In this document: in pieces, positions 8,674 to 16,850 of the stretch | How positions within the stretch are numbered: position 1 is the first letter of the stretch | Layout of the letters: every line of letters starts with the position of its first letter | Assembly (NCBI GenBank): GCA_016717725.1 | Contig: JADKFA010000013.1 | Span: 1 to 31,823 of the forward strand | DNA: 31,823 nt | From: Bacteroidota bacterium | GTDB lineage: Bacteria; Bacteroidota; Bacteroidia; AKYH767-A; OLB10 | Direction of reading: 5' to 3' | Translations under genes and position numbers: made by a program | The notes under the pieces: generated by a model | What the model was told of the DNA's origin: nothing | Databases searched by the model: none | What the model saw: the letters and a program-made list of their open reading frames with translations, nothing else

Positions 8674-9171
8674 ATGAAAAAATTAGTATTGTTTGGATGG
8701 ATCATCTTCGCCTTATCTTCTTGCGGATCAAAATCGAATGAAGAAAAAGTAAATCCAGAGATTGATTCTACGGTGATTGCTGCAAAGTTTGGCGCTGACA
8801 TCGATGAGGCTGGTGCTATTCCAATGGATTCTCTTGTAGCCATGATTAATGCAGGAGCTACCTCAGTGGAGAATGTAAAAGTAGAAGGAAAAATTAATGC
8901 TGCTTGTCAAACAAAGGGTTGTTGGATGGCTATTGAGAAGAATGATGGTTCTACCATGCGAGTGAGTTTTAAGGATTATGGATTTTTTGTACCTAAGGAT
9001 TGTGCAGGTAAATCAGCTGTAATGATGGGTCGTGCTTTTGTTGATACTACATCGGTGGAAGATCTTCGTCATTATGCTAAAGACGATGGTAAATCGAAAG
9101 AAGAAATTGAAAAAATTACGGAGCCTGAGTACGCATTGTCGTTTGAGGCAGATGGTGTTATCATCAAGTAA
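8674..9171 (+). CDS. DUF4920 family lipoprotein
   Basis: The start at 8674 is chosen because it gives a lipoprotein signal peptide (MKKLVLFGWIIFALSSC, lipobox ALSSC); an upstream ATG at 8611 would add an unneeded extension. The mature protein has the family motifs VEGKINAACQTKGCWMAIE (two Cys, about residues 66-84), SFKDYGFFVPKDCAGKSAVM, a His-containing LRHYAKDDGKSKEEIE segment, and ends SFEADGVIIK. It resembles DUF4920, a small periplasmic beta-rich family common in Bacteroidota. The clustered Cys, Met and His residues could bind a metal, but this is a guess. The gene is intact and followed by a good terminator. Confidence 0.85.
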   Translation: MKKLVLFGWIIFALSSCGSKSNEEKVNPEIDSTVIAAKFGADIDEAGAIPMDSLVAMINAGATSVENVKVEGKINAACQTKGCWMAIEKNDGSTMRVSFKDYGFFVPKDCAGKSAVMMGRAFVDTTSVEDLRHYAKDDGKSKEEIEKITEPEYALSFEADGVIIK

Positions 9172-9188
9172 AATAATTAAAAACTAAG

Positions 9189-9214
9189 GAACCCGTCTCG
9201 AAGGAGATGGGTTC
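9189..9214 (+). terminator. hairpin terminator after DUF4920 gene
   Basis: The arms gaacccgtctc and gagatgggttc pair over 11 positions with one G-T wobble and a 4-base loop, followed by tctgtt. It lies 17 bases after the DUF4920 stop and just before the HMG-CoA lyase start. Confidence 0.7.
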
Positions 9215-9225
9215 TCTGTTGAATA

Positions 9226-10098
9226 ATGGGAAACGAAAGAGTAGAATGGATTGAATGTCCACGCGATGCCATGCAAGGCCTTTCGTGGTTTATTCCTACT
9301 GCTCAAAAAATTGCATATATCAATACTCTTTTAGGAGTGGGATACGATGTAATTGATTTTGGAAGTTTCGTTTCTCCAAAAGCGATTCCACAATTGCGCG
9401 ATACGGCCGAAGTATTAAGTCAATTGGAATTGAATGATCAAACTAAATTATTAGCCATTGTAGCGAATGTAAGAGGGGCAGAGGATGCGTGTGAGTTTGA
9501 TGAGATTTCCTATCTCGGATTTCCATTCTCCATCTCCGAAACCTTCCAGCAAAGAAATACGAATAGTAGCATGGAGGAATCCCTGCAATCGGTAGAGATG
9601 ATTCAGAATTTATGCTTGAGACACCATAAAGAATTGGTGGTTTACATGAGCATGGCATTTGGAAATCCGTACGGAGATGCATGGAATGAAGAGATCGCTG
9701 TGAAATGGACTAAGCAAATTGCATCGTTAGGTGTAAAAACAATTGCTATGTCGGATACGGTGGGACTCGCTCAAGCTTCTGATGTGAAAAAAATATTTGA
9801 TGCCGTTATCCCATCGCTACCCCATGTAAAGATTGGAGCGCATCTACATGCCAGTCCCGAAAATTGGAAGTCGAAGGTAACAGCGGCTTGGGAGAGCGGT
9901 TGTCGTCGTTTTGACTCTGCCTTGAAAGGGTATGGAGGATGTCCCATGGCAGAAGATGTACTGGTAGGAAATCTTGCTTCTGAGAACCTCTATCAATTCC
10001 TAAATGAAAGGAATGTGAAGAGTTCAATCGATCCGTCCCAATTCGCTCACGCACTGCTGATGGCTTCTGTTATATTTCAAGAGCCGCTAGCAACATAA
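9226..10098 (+). CDS. mvaB: hydroxymethylglutaryl-CoA lyase
   Basis: This enzyme cleaves HMG-CoA to acetyl-CoA and acetoacetate, in leucine degradation and ketone-body metabolism, in the cytoplasm. The 290-residue chain is full length for the family. The HMGL-like TIM barrel begins with IECPRDAMQG (the Arg and Asp that bind substrate and metal), continues with VIDFGSFVSPKAIPQ, MSMAFGNPYGD, MSDTVGLA and the metal-binding HLHASP, and closes with FDSALKGYGGCPMAED, whose Cys is the catalytic loop residue, then LVGNLASENL. The ATG at 9226 gives a short lead before the first motif. It is 21 bases upstream of the coiled-coil gene. The homologous re-citrate synthase and isopropylmalate synthase families lack this GGCPxA loop. 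Confidence 0.92.
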   Translation: MGNERVEWIECPRDAMQGLSWFIPTAQKIAYINTLLGVGYDVIDFGSFVSPKAIPQLRDTAEVLSQLELNDQTKLLAIVANVRGAEDACEFDEISYLGFPFSISETFQQRNTNSSMEESLQSVEMIQNLCLRHHKELVVYMSMAFGNPYGDAWNEEIAVKWTKQIASLGVKTIAMSDTVGLAQASDVKKIFDAVIPSLPHVKIGAHLHASPENWKSKVTAAWESGCRRFDSALKGYGGCPMAEDVLVGNLASENLYQFLNERNVKSSIDPSQFAHALLMASVIFQEPLAT

Positions 10099-10119
10099 AT
10101 TGTATACTTTCGTTTAAAC

Positions 10120-12211
10120 ATGATGAATATTTCCCAGCTAAAACAAATTACATTGAATAAATCCCTAAAGTATGTCCGAATATGGACGATTGCCCTTATC
10201 ACCTTACTTTTTGTAAATAATACATACGCTCAACGACCTGGCTATCTTGAATTGCTCGGGAATGTGCAACAAGATGGGAAAGGATTGGAAGGTGCCGAAA
10301 TTAAAGTGATGAAAGGTGCTGAGAACTCCGATAACTTGCTGACCTCTGCCGGAGGTAAATTTATTTTCAACTTGGATCTTGGACATTTATATACCATTGT
10401 ATTTTCAAAGAATGGTACCATTACCAAATCCGTTTTGGTGGACACAAAAGTTCCAGAGAGTTATGAAAATCAAATTTTCAGTTTTAAGTTTAAGATTGAT
10501 TTGTTCAAAGCACCCGAAGGCGTAGAACAACCTAAAGAAGCAGCACCACCCGTTACAAAATTGGGATATAGTGAAGCGTATGAAGATTTTGATTACGATC
10601 CTGAATATTCGAAATCTAGAAAAGTGGAGATGGATGTGGTGAAGCAGAAGATGGCTCAGGAAGTGATTAAGCAGGAAGCATTGCGCGCTAAAGCAGAAGA
10701 AAAAGCACGTCAAGATTCAATCGCTCAAGCGAAAAAAGAAGAACTCGCCGCTGAAAAAGCTCGTCGCGATTCATTAGATAAAGTAAGAGAGCAACAAAAA
10801 ATTGAAGAAGCAAAGTTAGCCGCCATCGAAAGAGAGAAAACAGATTCGATTGCAAAAGAAACGGCAAGACTATCAGCAGTAGCGGCGTTAATTGCAGCCA
10901 AAGAAAAAGCAACACAAGATAGTTTAGTAGCTGTTGAAAAAATCCGACTCCAAGCAGAAGCTGCGGAGAAAGCCCGATTGCAAGCAGAGAAAGATTCTTT
11001 AGCTCGCATCGAAGAAAAAGCCAAACAAGATTCCATCTTATTAGCAAAAGAAAAAGAAAAACAAGAAGCACTGGCTCGCAGTAAAGCCGAACAAGATTCG
11101 CTCAACAAAGCACGTGAAGAAGCAAAGATTGCCGACGCTGCTCGTAAAGCACGCGAGAAAGAAGTTTCTGATTCACTTAACGTAGAAAAAGAAAAAGCAA
11201 GAATTGCTGCTTTGGAATTGGCTGCAGCTGAAAAAGTGAAGCAAGATAGTTTAGCAAAGGTAGAAAAGGAGCGTGCAGCAGCTGAATTGGCGGAGAAAGC
11301 TCGATTAAAAGCCGAGCAAGATTCAATAGCTCAAGCTGAAGAAAAACAAAAACAAGAAGAATTAAAAGCGAAAAAAGAACGTGAACGATTAGAGGCTGAA
11401 GCAGCAGCAAAAGCAGAAAAAGATAGTTTGGCAAAAGCAGCTGAGCAAGCTCGTCTCGCTGAAATTGAACGTAAAGCTCAAGAAAAAGCAACGGCCGACT
11501 CCTTAGCAAAAGCTCAAGAGAAAGCAAAGGCAGAAGAAGCAGCTCGTATAGCAAAAGAGAAAGCAGAAAAAGCTGCTGAATTGGCCGCAGCAGAAGCCAC
11601 TCGTCAAAAAGCAATTGCCGATGCTCAAGATAAAGTTCGTCAAGAGGAGTTAGCAAAGATTGCTCATGATCGTGCGGTGCAAGATTCTTTGGCTCAAGTT
11701 AGATCGAAGTTTAAACAAGACAGTATTGCCGACGCCAAAGAAAAAGCGTATCAGTTAGAGTTAGCGCGTCAGGAAAAAATTAAAATAGAGAAAGATTCAT
11801 TAGCAAAAGTGCAAAAAGAACAAGAGGAAGAAGCGTTACGTTTAGCAGCTGAAATGAAGAAGAAGCAAGAGGAAGAAGCCGCTAAGAAACGTAACGACGA
11901 TATAGAAGCGCAGAAGAAAGCATTGGCAGCTGCAGGAAAAGCAGATCCGAAGAAAGGTGTAAAAAGACATCAACGATTACAAAATCGATTTTGATAAGGA
12001 ATTTGTTGTAGAAGGAATTACTCAAGATACCATTGTAGAAACGAATAGAACTGTGTTCCGTACCATTGTAAAGTCGAATGCTGAAAAAGCAACGTATATT
12101 AAGGTGTTGTATAGCTATGGTGGATCGTTTTATTTTAAGAATGGGCAAAGCATGACGGAGAATACGTTTTTTATGCAGATAGAAGCGCATAAGAAAGCGT
12201 TGAATAAATAG
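10120..12211 (+). CDS. secreted long coiled-coil protein, frameshift near C-terminus
   Basis: The N-terminus carries a signal peptide (IWTIALITLLFVNNTYAQ, cleaved near residue 38). Residues 40-125 form a carboxypeptidase-regulatory-like fold (GYLELLGNVQQDGKGLEGAE, LTSAGGKFIFNLDLG). From about residue 185 to 610 the chain is almost entirely Ala/Glu/Lys/Arg/Gln, a continuous coiled coil marked by recurrent Asp-Ser-[LI] steps, often exactly 25 residues apart. The first frame stops at 11992-11994 after a short A run. In the next frame a conserved-looking domain follows (DINDYKIDFDKEFVVEG, TVFRTIVKSNAEKATYIKVL, GGSFYFKNGQSMTENTFFMQ) to the stop at 12209-12211. The globular-rod-globular layout suggests a periplasmic spacer or envelope protein. 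The function is unknown. Confidence 0.75.
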
Positions 12212-12267
12212 TTGGATGTTGGATGTTAGATGTTAGATGTTAGATGTTGGATGTTAGAGGTTAGATT
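12212..12267 (+). repeat. 7-bp tandem repeat, eight units
   Basis: Eight head-to-tail units of ttRgatg begin directly after the stop of the coiled-coil gene. The last two units are degenerate (ttagagg, ttagatt). Confidence 0.85.
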
Positions 12268-12367
12268 AACTTGTTAATGGAAAATCCAAAGTCTAAATTC
12301 CAAAATCAAAAGTCTATACAAAGCTGACAAATTGAATGTTTGAATAAATATTATTAAAGAAAAAAAC

Positions 12368-13110
12368 ATGCTCCTCGTCGCAGATTCAGGTTCTACAAAA
12401 GCAGATTGGTTGCTATTTGATGGTGAAAAAATTACTGGTCCCATTCACCAAGGGATTCAATCCATTTTTTCATTCAAGCGAATTTGTGATGGAGTCCTTG
12501 ATGAAGTCGGAGGAGATGAAGAATATTCGTGAAAAAGTAACGAATGTAAAATTTTTTGGAGCAGGATGCTCTAGCGATGATCGAAATGAAATTATTGCCT
12601 CGGGACTTCGAAACTTTTTTACGAAGGCAGATGTAATGGTTGAACACGATTTGCTTGCCTGCGCTTTAGCAACTTGCGGAAACACGAAAGGTATCGCCTG
12701 CATCATCGGAACAGGAAGTAATTCTTGCTATTTTGATGGGGCAGAAGTGCATGAAAGAAATTATGGCTTGGGATATATTTTAGGCGACGAAGGAAGTGGA
12801 TCGTACTTTGGTAAAAAACTCTTAACCTACTATTTGTACGAACGATTGCCTTCCGATTTACAAAAGGATTTTAAGGAGACTTATCACCTGACCAAGAATG
12901 AAATTATTGATAAGGTATACAAGGAACTGAACCCCAATGTATGGCTTCTTTCTCGCGTTTTTTAACGAAGCATCAAGAACATCCTTACATCAAAGAAATG
13001 ATATTGCAAGGCATGCGCGATTCGAATTAGGATTCACAATTGGAAAAATTATTAAGCAACCTATCGATGATTTGATGCAGTATTTTGTTGCGCTCGAAAA
13101 ACAGAAGTAA
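12368..13110 (+). pseudogene. BadF/BadG-type N-acetylglucosamine kinase, frameshifts plus internal deletion
   Basis: The family would phosphorylate GlcNAc from cell-wall recycling, in the cytoplasm. The first frame from ATG 12368 has the phosphate-binding start MLLVADSGSTKADWLLFDGE. The main frame (12417-12965) holds VKFFGAGCSSDDRNEII, VEHDLLACALA, IACIIGTGSNSC and GYILGDEGSGSYFGKK. A third frame gives MASFSRFLTKHQEHPYIKEM and a fourth ELGFTIGKIIKQPIDDLMQY to the stop at 13108-13110. Between GMRDS and ELGFTIG about 40-45 residues expected in the family, including the HFVGS motif, are missing. That deletion cannot be explained by single-base errors, so the gene is probably dead or the assembly has lost a segment. 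It ends just before a multi-hairpin repeat. Confidence 0.75.
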
Positions 13111-13119
13111 GCTTATTTT

Positions 13120-13143
13120 AATCCCGACGCTTTGGTCGGGATT
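13120..13143. terminator. perfect hairpin between convergent genes
   Basis: The arms aatcccgac and gtcgggatt enclose a 6-base loop. It lies 9 bases after the kinase stop and its right arm runs into the element at 13142-13264. Confidence 0.55.
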
Positions 13144-13264
13144 AACCCTGACATAGATTTTGAAGCAATTTTTACTTTCGTTTTAACTACATTATTTGAA
13201 TTATTGCTTCAAAATCATTTGTCAGCTCGAAGAGCCAAAAAGTCTAATGACTTTTTGGGGTTAA
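13142..13264 (+). repeat. multi-hairpin dispersed element, copy 2
   Basis: It has the same order as 8292-8423: TTAACCC end (13142-13148), long imperfect stem (13148-13225) built on gattttgaagcaat, small hairpin GCTC/GAGC (13225-13235), AAAAAGTC/GACTTTTT hairpin (13237-13256), and GGGTTAA end (13258-13264). The small hairpin differs in sequence from copy 1 yet still pairs. The element overlaps the 3' end of coaD by 21 bases and may serve as a bidirectional terminator. Confidence 0.75.
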
Positions 13265-13717
13265 TTTAACTCCTTCACCAACGAAAGGCGTTGCATTGCC
13301 GCCGTTGCGAATGATGTCGCGTATAATCGTTGACGATACTGGTGAATATTGTGGCGATGCTAACATGAACGTCGTTTCAATACCGTTATCTAAGTAGTGA
13401 TTCATCTGCGCGATGGCTCTCTCAAATTCGAAATCGGCAGAAGTGCGTAACCCTCTTAAGATAAATCGAGCTTGAATCTTTTTGCAGAAATCGATGGTCA
13501 AACCACTGTACGATAAAACTTCCACTTGATCGTATTCTGTAAAACTATCTTTAATCCATTGCACTCTGTCGGACAGTGGAAACATGTATTTTTTAGAGGT
13601 GTTTTCACCTACGCCAATAATTACTTTGTCAAATAAATTTAAGGAGCGTGTTATCACATCAACATGTCCAATGGTGATGGGATCAAAACTTCCCGGGAAG
13701 AGTGCGATTTTTGACAT
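13244..13717 (-). CDS. coaD: phosphopantetheine adenylyltransferase
   Basis: CoaD transfers AMP from ATP to 4'-phosphopantetheine, the fourth step of coenzyme A synthesis, in the cytoplasm. The 157-residue length is normal. Visible motifs are ALFPGSFDPITIGHVDVITR (nucleotidyltransferase [TH]xGH), ARFILRGLRTSADFEFE, and PQYSPVSSTIIRDI near the C-terminus. The ATG at 13717 lies 10 bases after the rsmD stop, so the two are probably co-transcribed with DUF3822. The last residues (TPKSH and stop) are encoded by the terminal hairpin of a repeat element, not by sequence typical of the family. The gene is intact. Confidence 0.95.
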   Translation of the reverse strand: MSKIALFPGSFDPITIGHVDVITRSLNLFDKVIIGVGENTSKKYMFPLSDRVQWIKDSFTEYDQVEVLSYSGLTIDFCKKIQARFILRGLRTSADFEFERAIAQMNHYLDNGIETTFMLASPQYSPVSSTIIRDIIRNGGNATPFVGEGVKLTPKSH

Positions 13718-13727
13718 AGTTTTTATT

Positions 13728-14303
13728 TTATGCGGTGGAGATGGATTCTAAGGGTGAAGTTGCCTTTGAAGGTTGAAAGAATGAAAAGCTAACATTGCCG
13801 TATTTTCGAGTGTCTACATACCCTTCAATGGCCGCTAAACTGTTTTTGCTGGCATGTTCAATGATGAGCACACCGTCTTTGTTTAGAAGTTCACCGTTAA
13901 AAACAATACTGCTTAATTCTTCGTCTGGCGTTTCTTCAAAGGGAGCATCGGCTAGGATGATGTCGAATTTACCCGGTTGATTTCGTAACCATTTCAATGC
14001 ATCGCTTTGAATGGCTTTAGCACTTCTGCTGGGATCGAGTTGCTCAAAACTTTGTTTGATGAAACGAATGCAAGCTGGATCTTTGTCGATAGCTATAACG
14101 TTGGTGCAGCCCCGCGAAATGAACTCGTAGCTCAAGCTTCCAGTACCTGCAAATAAATCAACCACCGCCAATTTTTTTAGTTGGAAACGATGTGCTAGTA
14201 TGTTGAACAATCCCGATTTCGCATAATCCGTAGTAGGGCGCACCACCAAATCTTTTGGTACGTTTAATTGTTTACCACGATGGGTTCCGCTTATGATACG
14301 CAC
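13728..14303 (-). CDS. rsmD: 16S rRNA (guanine(966)-N(2))-methyltransferase
   Basis: RsmD methylates G966 of 16S rRNA in the 30S subunit using S-adenosylmethionine. The 191-residue protein has the family opening MRIISGTHRGKQLNVPKDL, VRPTTDYAKSGLFNIL, the SAM-binding glycine motif VVDLFAGTGSLSYEF near residues 47-61, and VIAIDKDPACI. The catalytic motif, usually DPPY or DPPF, reads DAPF here (IILADAPFEE). The start is GTG at 14303; the gene overlaps the DUF3822 stop by 13 bases, suggesting translational coupling. coaD follows after 10 bases, a pairing common in Bacteroidota. Confidence 0.9.
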   Translation of the reverse strand: MRIISGTHRGKQLNVPKDLVVRPTTDYAKSGLFNILAHRFQLKKLAVVDLFAGTGSLSYEFISRGCTNVIAIDKDPACIRFIKQSFEQLDPSRSAKAIQSDALKWLRNQPGKFDIILADAPFEETPDEELSSIVFNGELLNKDGVLIIEHASKNSLAAIEGYVDTRKYGNVSFSFFQPSKATSPLESISTA

Positions 14304-15178
14304 AATGTCTGTATAAATAATGGATAATACTGATGGGGAGAATATTTTTCGAATCCATAACTATAGATAATGCCATCTGGTCTTTCACCCATCGAAATGT
14401 TTCGAATGTATTTACGTGCAAGCATCCAATGACTCGAGATCTTTTCAATCTCACCATAACAACGAACCGCTACCTGATCGGGATTAAGTTGCAATTGCTC
14501 CATAGTGAAAAGTAGATAGTACATGATGTCTTCACTCGAATGATAACGATAGCTATTGTACAATTTCAAATCGCTTCCCTTGTGTAATAACAACATCGAA
14601 ATACTGATTGCGAATTAAACCGAAACCGTGGATTCCGATTCTAATTTATTTAATCGAATTTGACTTTCAATAAAAGCACTTCCTGCATGAAAGATCGATG
14701 CATTTTTAAAACGATTTCCAGTCTCCTCTAACAAAGCAGCAGGTACGCCATAAATGCTATGCGCATTCGCCGACGATATCGAATCATCATAAACATCTTG
14801 TCCATCATGGATGATGCTCGTGAGTCCGAGAATTTCTTTGAGATGATTTTTGGAGAAGAGTGGAGTAGGCACCAAGCTTTGTTGCTGTGAGTACACTGAC
14901 AATACAATTTTATCGGGATTCAATTCCTGCAAAATTTCATCTTCTTCCAAAATACGATTGAAGAATCCTGGCGTATAATCGTCTTCTGCATCTTGATCAT
15001 TCACCATTTGATAATCTCTCATCACCACTGCTTTCTGTCGATCTTGATCAATCACGCCATAAAAAAATCGACCTTTTTCTGCTACCATCAACAGCAAAGC
15101 ATTTTTCACCATGCCTTGAGAATAGCTTTCATCGGTCACCTGATTTTTCAGATTGATGCCTATTTCACTTTGAACCAT
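14291..15178 (-). CDS. DUF3822 family protein, frameshifted in the middle
   Basis: The first part (14615-15178, 187 aa) starts at ATG 15178 and includes LLMVAEKGRFFYGVIDQDRQ, LNPDKIVLSVYSQQQSLVPT and SIYGVPAALLEE. After a break near 14590-14625 (RNQYFDVV visible in a second frame) the second part (14291-14596) carries LKLYNSYRYHSSEDIMYYLL, FTMEQLQLNPDQVAVRCYGE and ends HQYYPLFIQTLCVS. This is the two-lobe, actin-like arrangement of DUF3822, a Bacteroidota family nearly always upstream of rsmD and coaD. Its function is unknown. Two small indels explain the split. Confidence 0.8.
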
Positions 15179-15182
15179 ATGG

Positions 15183-15190
15183 CAAAAATA
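15183..15190 (-). promoter_or_regulatory. TAnnTTTG box directly before DUF3822 start
   Basis: On the minus strand tatttttg ends five bases before the ATG at 15178. At the usual -7 position this would start transcription at or beside the start codon, giving a leaderless message. No clear -33 box was found. Confidence 0.35.
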
Positions 15191-15225
15191 GCGAATCTTA
15201 CTCTTATCGGCTTTGCTTTATGGCC

Positions 15226-15239
15226 TCGATAGCTATCGA
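15226..15239. repeat. 14-bp perfect palindrome in divergent intergenic region
   Basis: tcgatagctatcga reads the same on both strands and lies between the divergent DUF3822 and helicase genes. It may be an operator, or one of the short palindromes scattered in Bacteroidota genomes. Confidence 0.45.
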
Positions 15240-15346
15240 AACAAATTAAAACATTCATCTAACTTAACTCCTTATAATCACTCACTTATGAATTCCATCA
15301 ACCCTCAAGCCAAAATTTCCGATCTTCACCCAAAGAAATCTTTCCC

Positions 15347-16773
15347 GTGACTTTGCAAGAACGTAGCCTTCAGGTTAAATCAAGAATTCATGAATATTTG
15401 AAGTTTCCGCCCACTCCCGGACAGGAAAATTTTATTCATCAATTCTCACAATTTGCCTCAATCGAAGAGCCTGGACTTTTTCTGTTGAAAGGTTATGCAG
15501 GTACAGGAAAAACGACGATGATGGCGGCATTAACATCGGCTTATAAGAATATTGTTTTATTAGCGCCAACAGGAAGAGCCGCGAAAGTACTTTCGTTTTA
15601 CACCGGCAAACCTGCTTTCACCATTCATAAACATTTATATGTGCCATCACTTACCAGCGACGGACGAATGATGTTGCGACTGATGGACAATACTTACAAA
15701 AAACATTGTTCATTGTTGACGAGGCGTCCATGATTCCAGATGCGGCAATTGATGATAGTTCAAGTCCGTTTCCAGGTGTAAACTTATTGCACGATTTAAT
15801 TCAATATGTGTATAGCAGTCCAAGTTGTCGATTAATGTTAGTGGGTGATGATGCACAGCTTCCGCCTGTACATTTTGATAAAAGTCCGGCATTAGATCCC
15901 GAGCATCTGCGCTATAAATACAGGAAGAAAGTGTACACTGCCGAGTTAAAAGAAGTGGTGCGACAACAACAGCAAAGCGAAATCTTAACTAACGCTACGG
16001 ATATACGAAATTTGATTACTGAAGAAGAGTCGGAGGGAAGTCTGAAAATTAAGTTGAAAGGCGATGTGTCGCAAGTGAATCCGCGCGACTTACCCGAGCT
16101 TTTACATTCTTTGTTTAAGGACTATGGGCAAGATCAAGTGATGGTGGTAACGCGTTCTAACAAAGCCGCTATTCAGTACAACAAATTAATTCGTTTTCAA
16201 ACTTTGTGGATGGAAGATGAAATAGGGGGTGGTGATAGTTTGATGGTCGTAAAAAATAATTACACCAGTTTACCAGAAGATCACCCTGCTGGATTCATTG
16301 CCAATGGAGATGTGTTGGAGGTATTAAAAGTATTTCGGTTTGAGGAGCGATATGGATTTCGTTTTGCGATGGCAAGTTTACGTTTACCCGATTATCCCGA
16401 CGAACCTGTATTTGAAGCCATGATCTTACTCGACACCTTAGCGAGCGAAGCACCAGCGCTCTCGACAGGAGACCAACGAAAATTATTTGATGCTTTGCAC
16501 GAGTATTACGAAGGCGACGAACCAGATAAGCGCAAACGCAATGCCTTAATAAAAATTGATCCGCATTACAATGCGCTGCAAGTAAAATTTTCCTACGCCA
16601 TCACCTGCCACAAAGCCCAAGGCGGACAATGGCCCGTTGTTTTTGTAGACCAAGGTTATTTAACCGATGAAATGTTAGGTGTTGAATACTATCGCTGGCT
16701 TTATACCGCATTTACGCGGGCTTCATCGAAATTGTATCTGCTCAATTTTAATGAGAAGTTTTTGGAAGAATAA
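15347..16773 (+). CDS. RecD-like / UvrD-family ATP-dependent DNA helicase, one frameshift
   Basis: This is a superfamily 1 helicase expected to unwind DNA using ATP. The start used is GTG 15347 (MTLQERSLQVKSRIHEYL). Motif I (LLKGYAGTGKTTMM) and motif Ia (IVLLAPTGRAAKVL) are in the first frame, which ends at 15733. In the second frame (15706-16773) are Walker B FIVDEASMIPD, motif III LMLVGDDAQLPPV, the partner-strand motif YAITCHKAQGGQWPVVFVD, and motif VI YYRWLYTAFTRASSKLYLLN. The frame change lies near 15700, in the A run of AAAAAACATTG. The total of about 475 residues fits the short RecD-like helicases of Bacteroidota. An ATG at 15288 opens a 20-codon leader that ends over the GTG. Confidence 0.85.
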
Positions 16774-16798
16774 TAAAAACTAATCGCTGCTTCCGTTG

Positions 16799-16826
16799 CT
16801 TAAACGCTGCGATCGTTGCGTTTAAG
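16799..16826. terminator. hairpin between convergent genes
   Basis: The arms cttaaacgc and gcgtttaag (perfect 9 bp, 10-base loop) lie 25 bases after the helicase stop and 25 bases from the stop of the opposing T9SS gene. It is placed to serve both. Confidence 0.55.
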
Positions 16827-16850
16827 TGTAAATATTATGCTCCTAGAATT

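Noticed and set aside
9443..10054. Minus-strand frames opposite HMG-CoA lyase
   Set aside because: The plus-strand gene has all family motifs; the reverse frames have no coding features.
10204..11656. Several minus-strand open frames of 60-159 codons opposite the coiled-coil gene
   Set aside because: They mirror the biased Ala/Glu/Lys codons of the plus-strand gene and have Leu- or Ser-rich low-complexity translations with no domain.
12212..12267. Tandem 7-mers considered as a CRISPR or iteron array
   Set aside because: Units are contiguous without spacers, degenerate at the end and placed right after a stop codon; no cas or rep gene is near.
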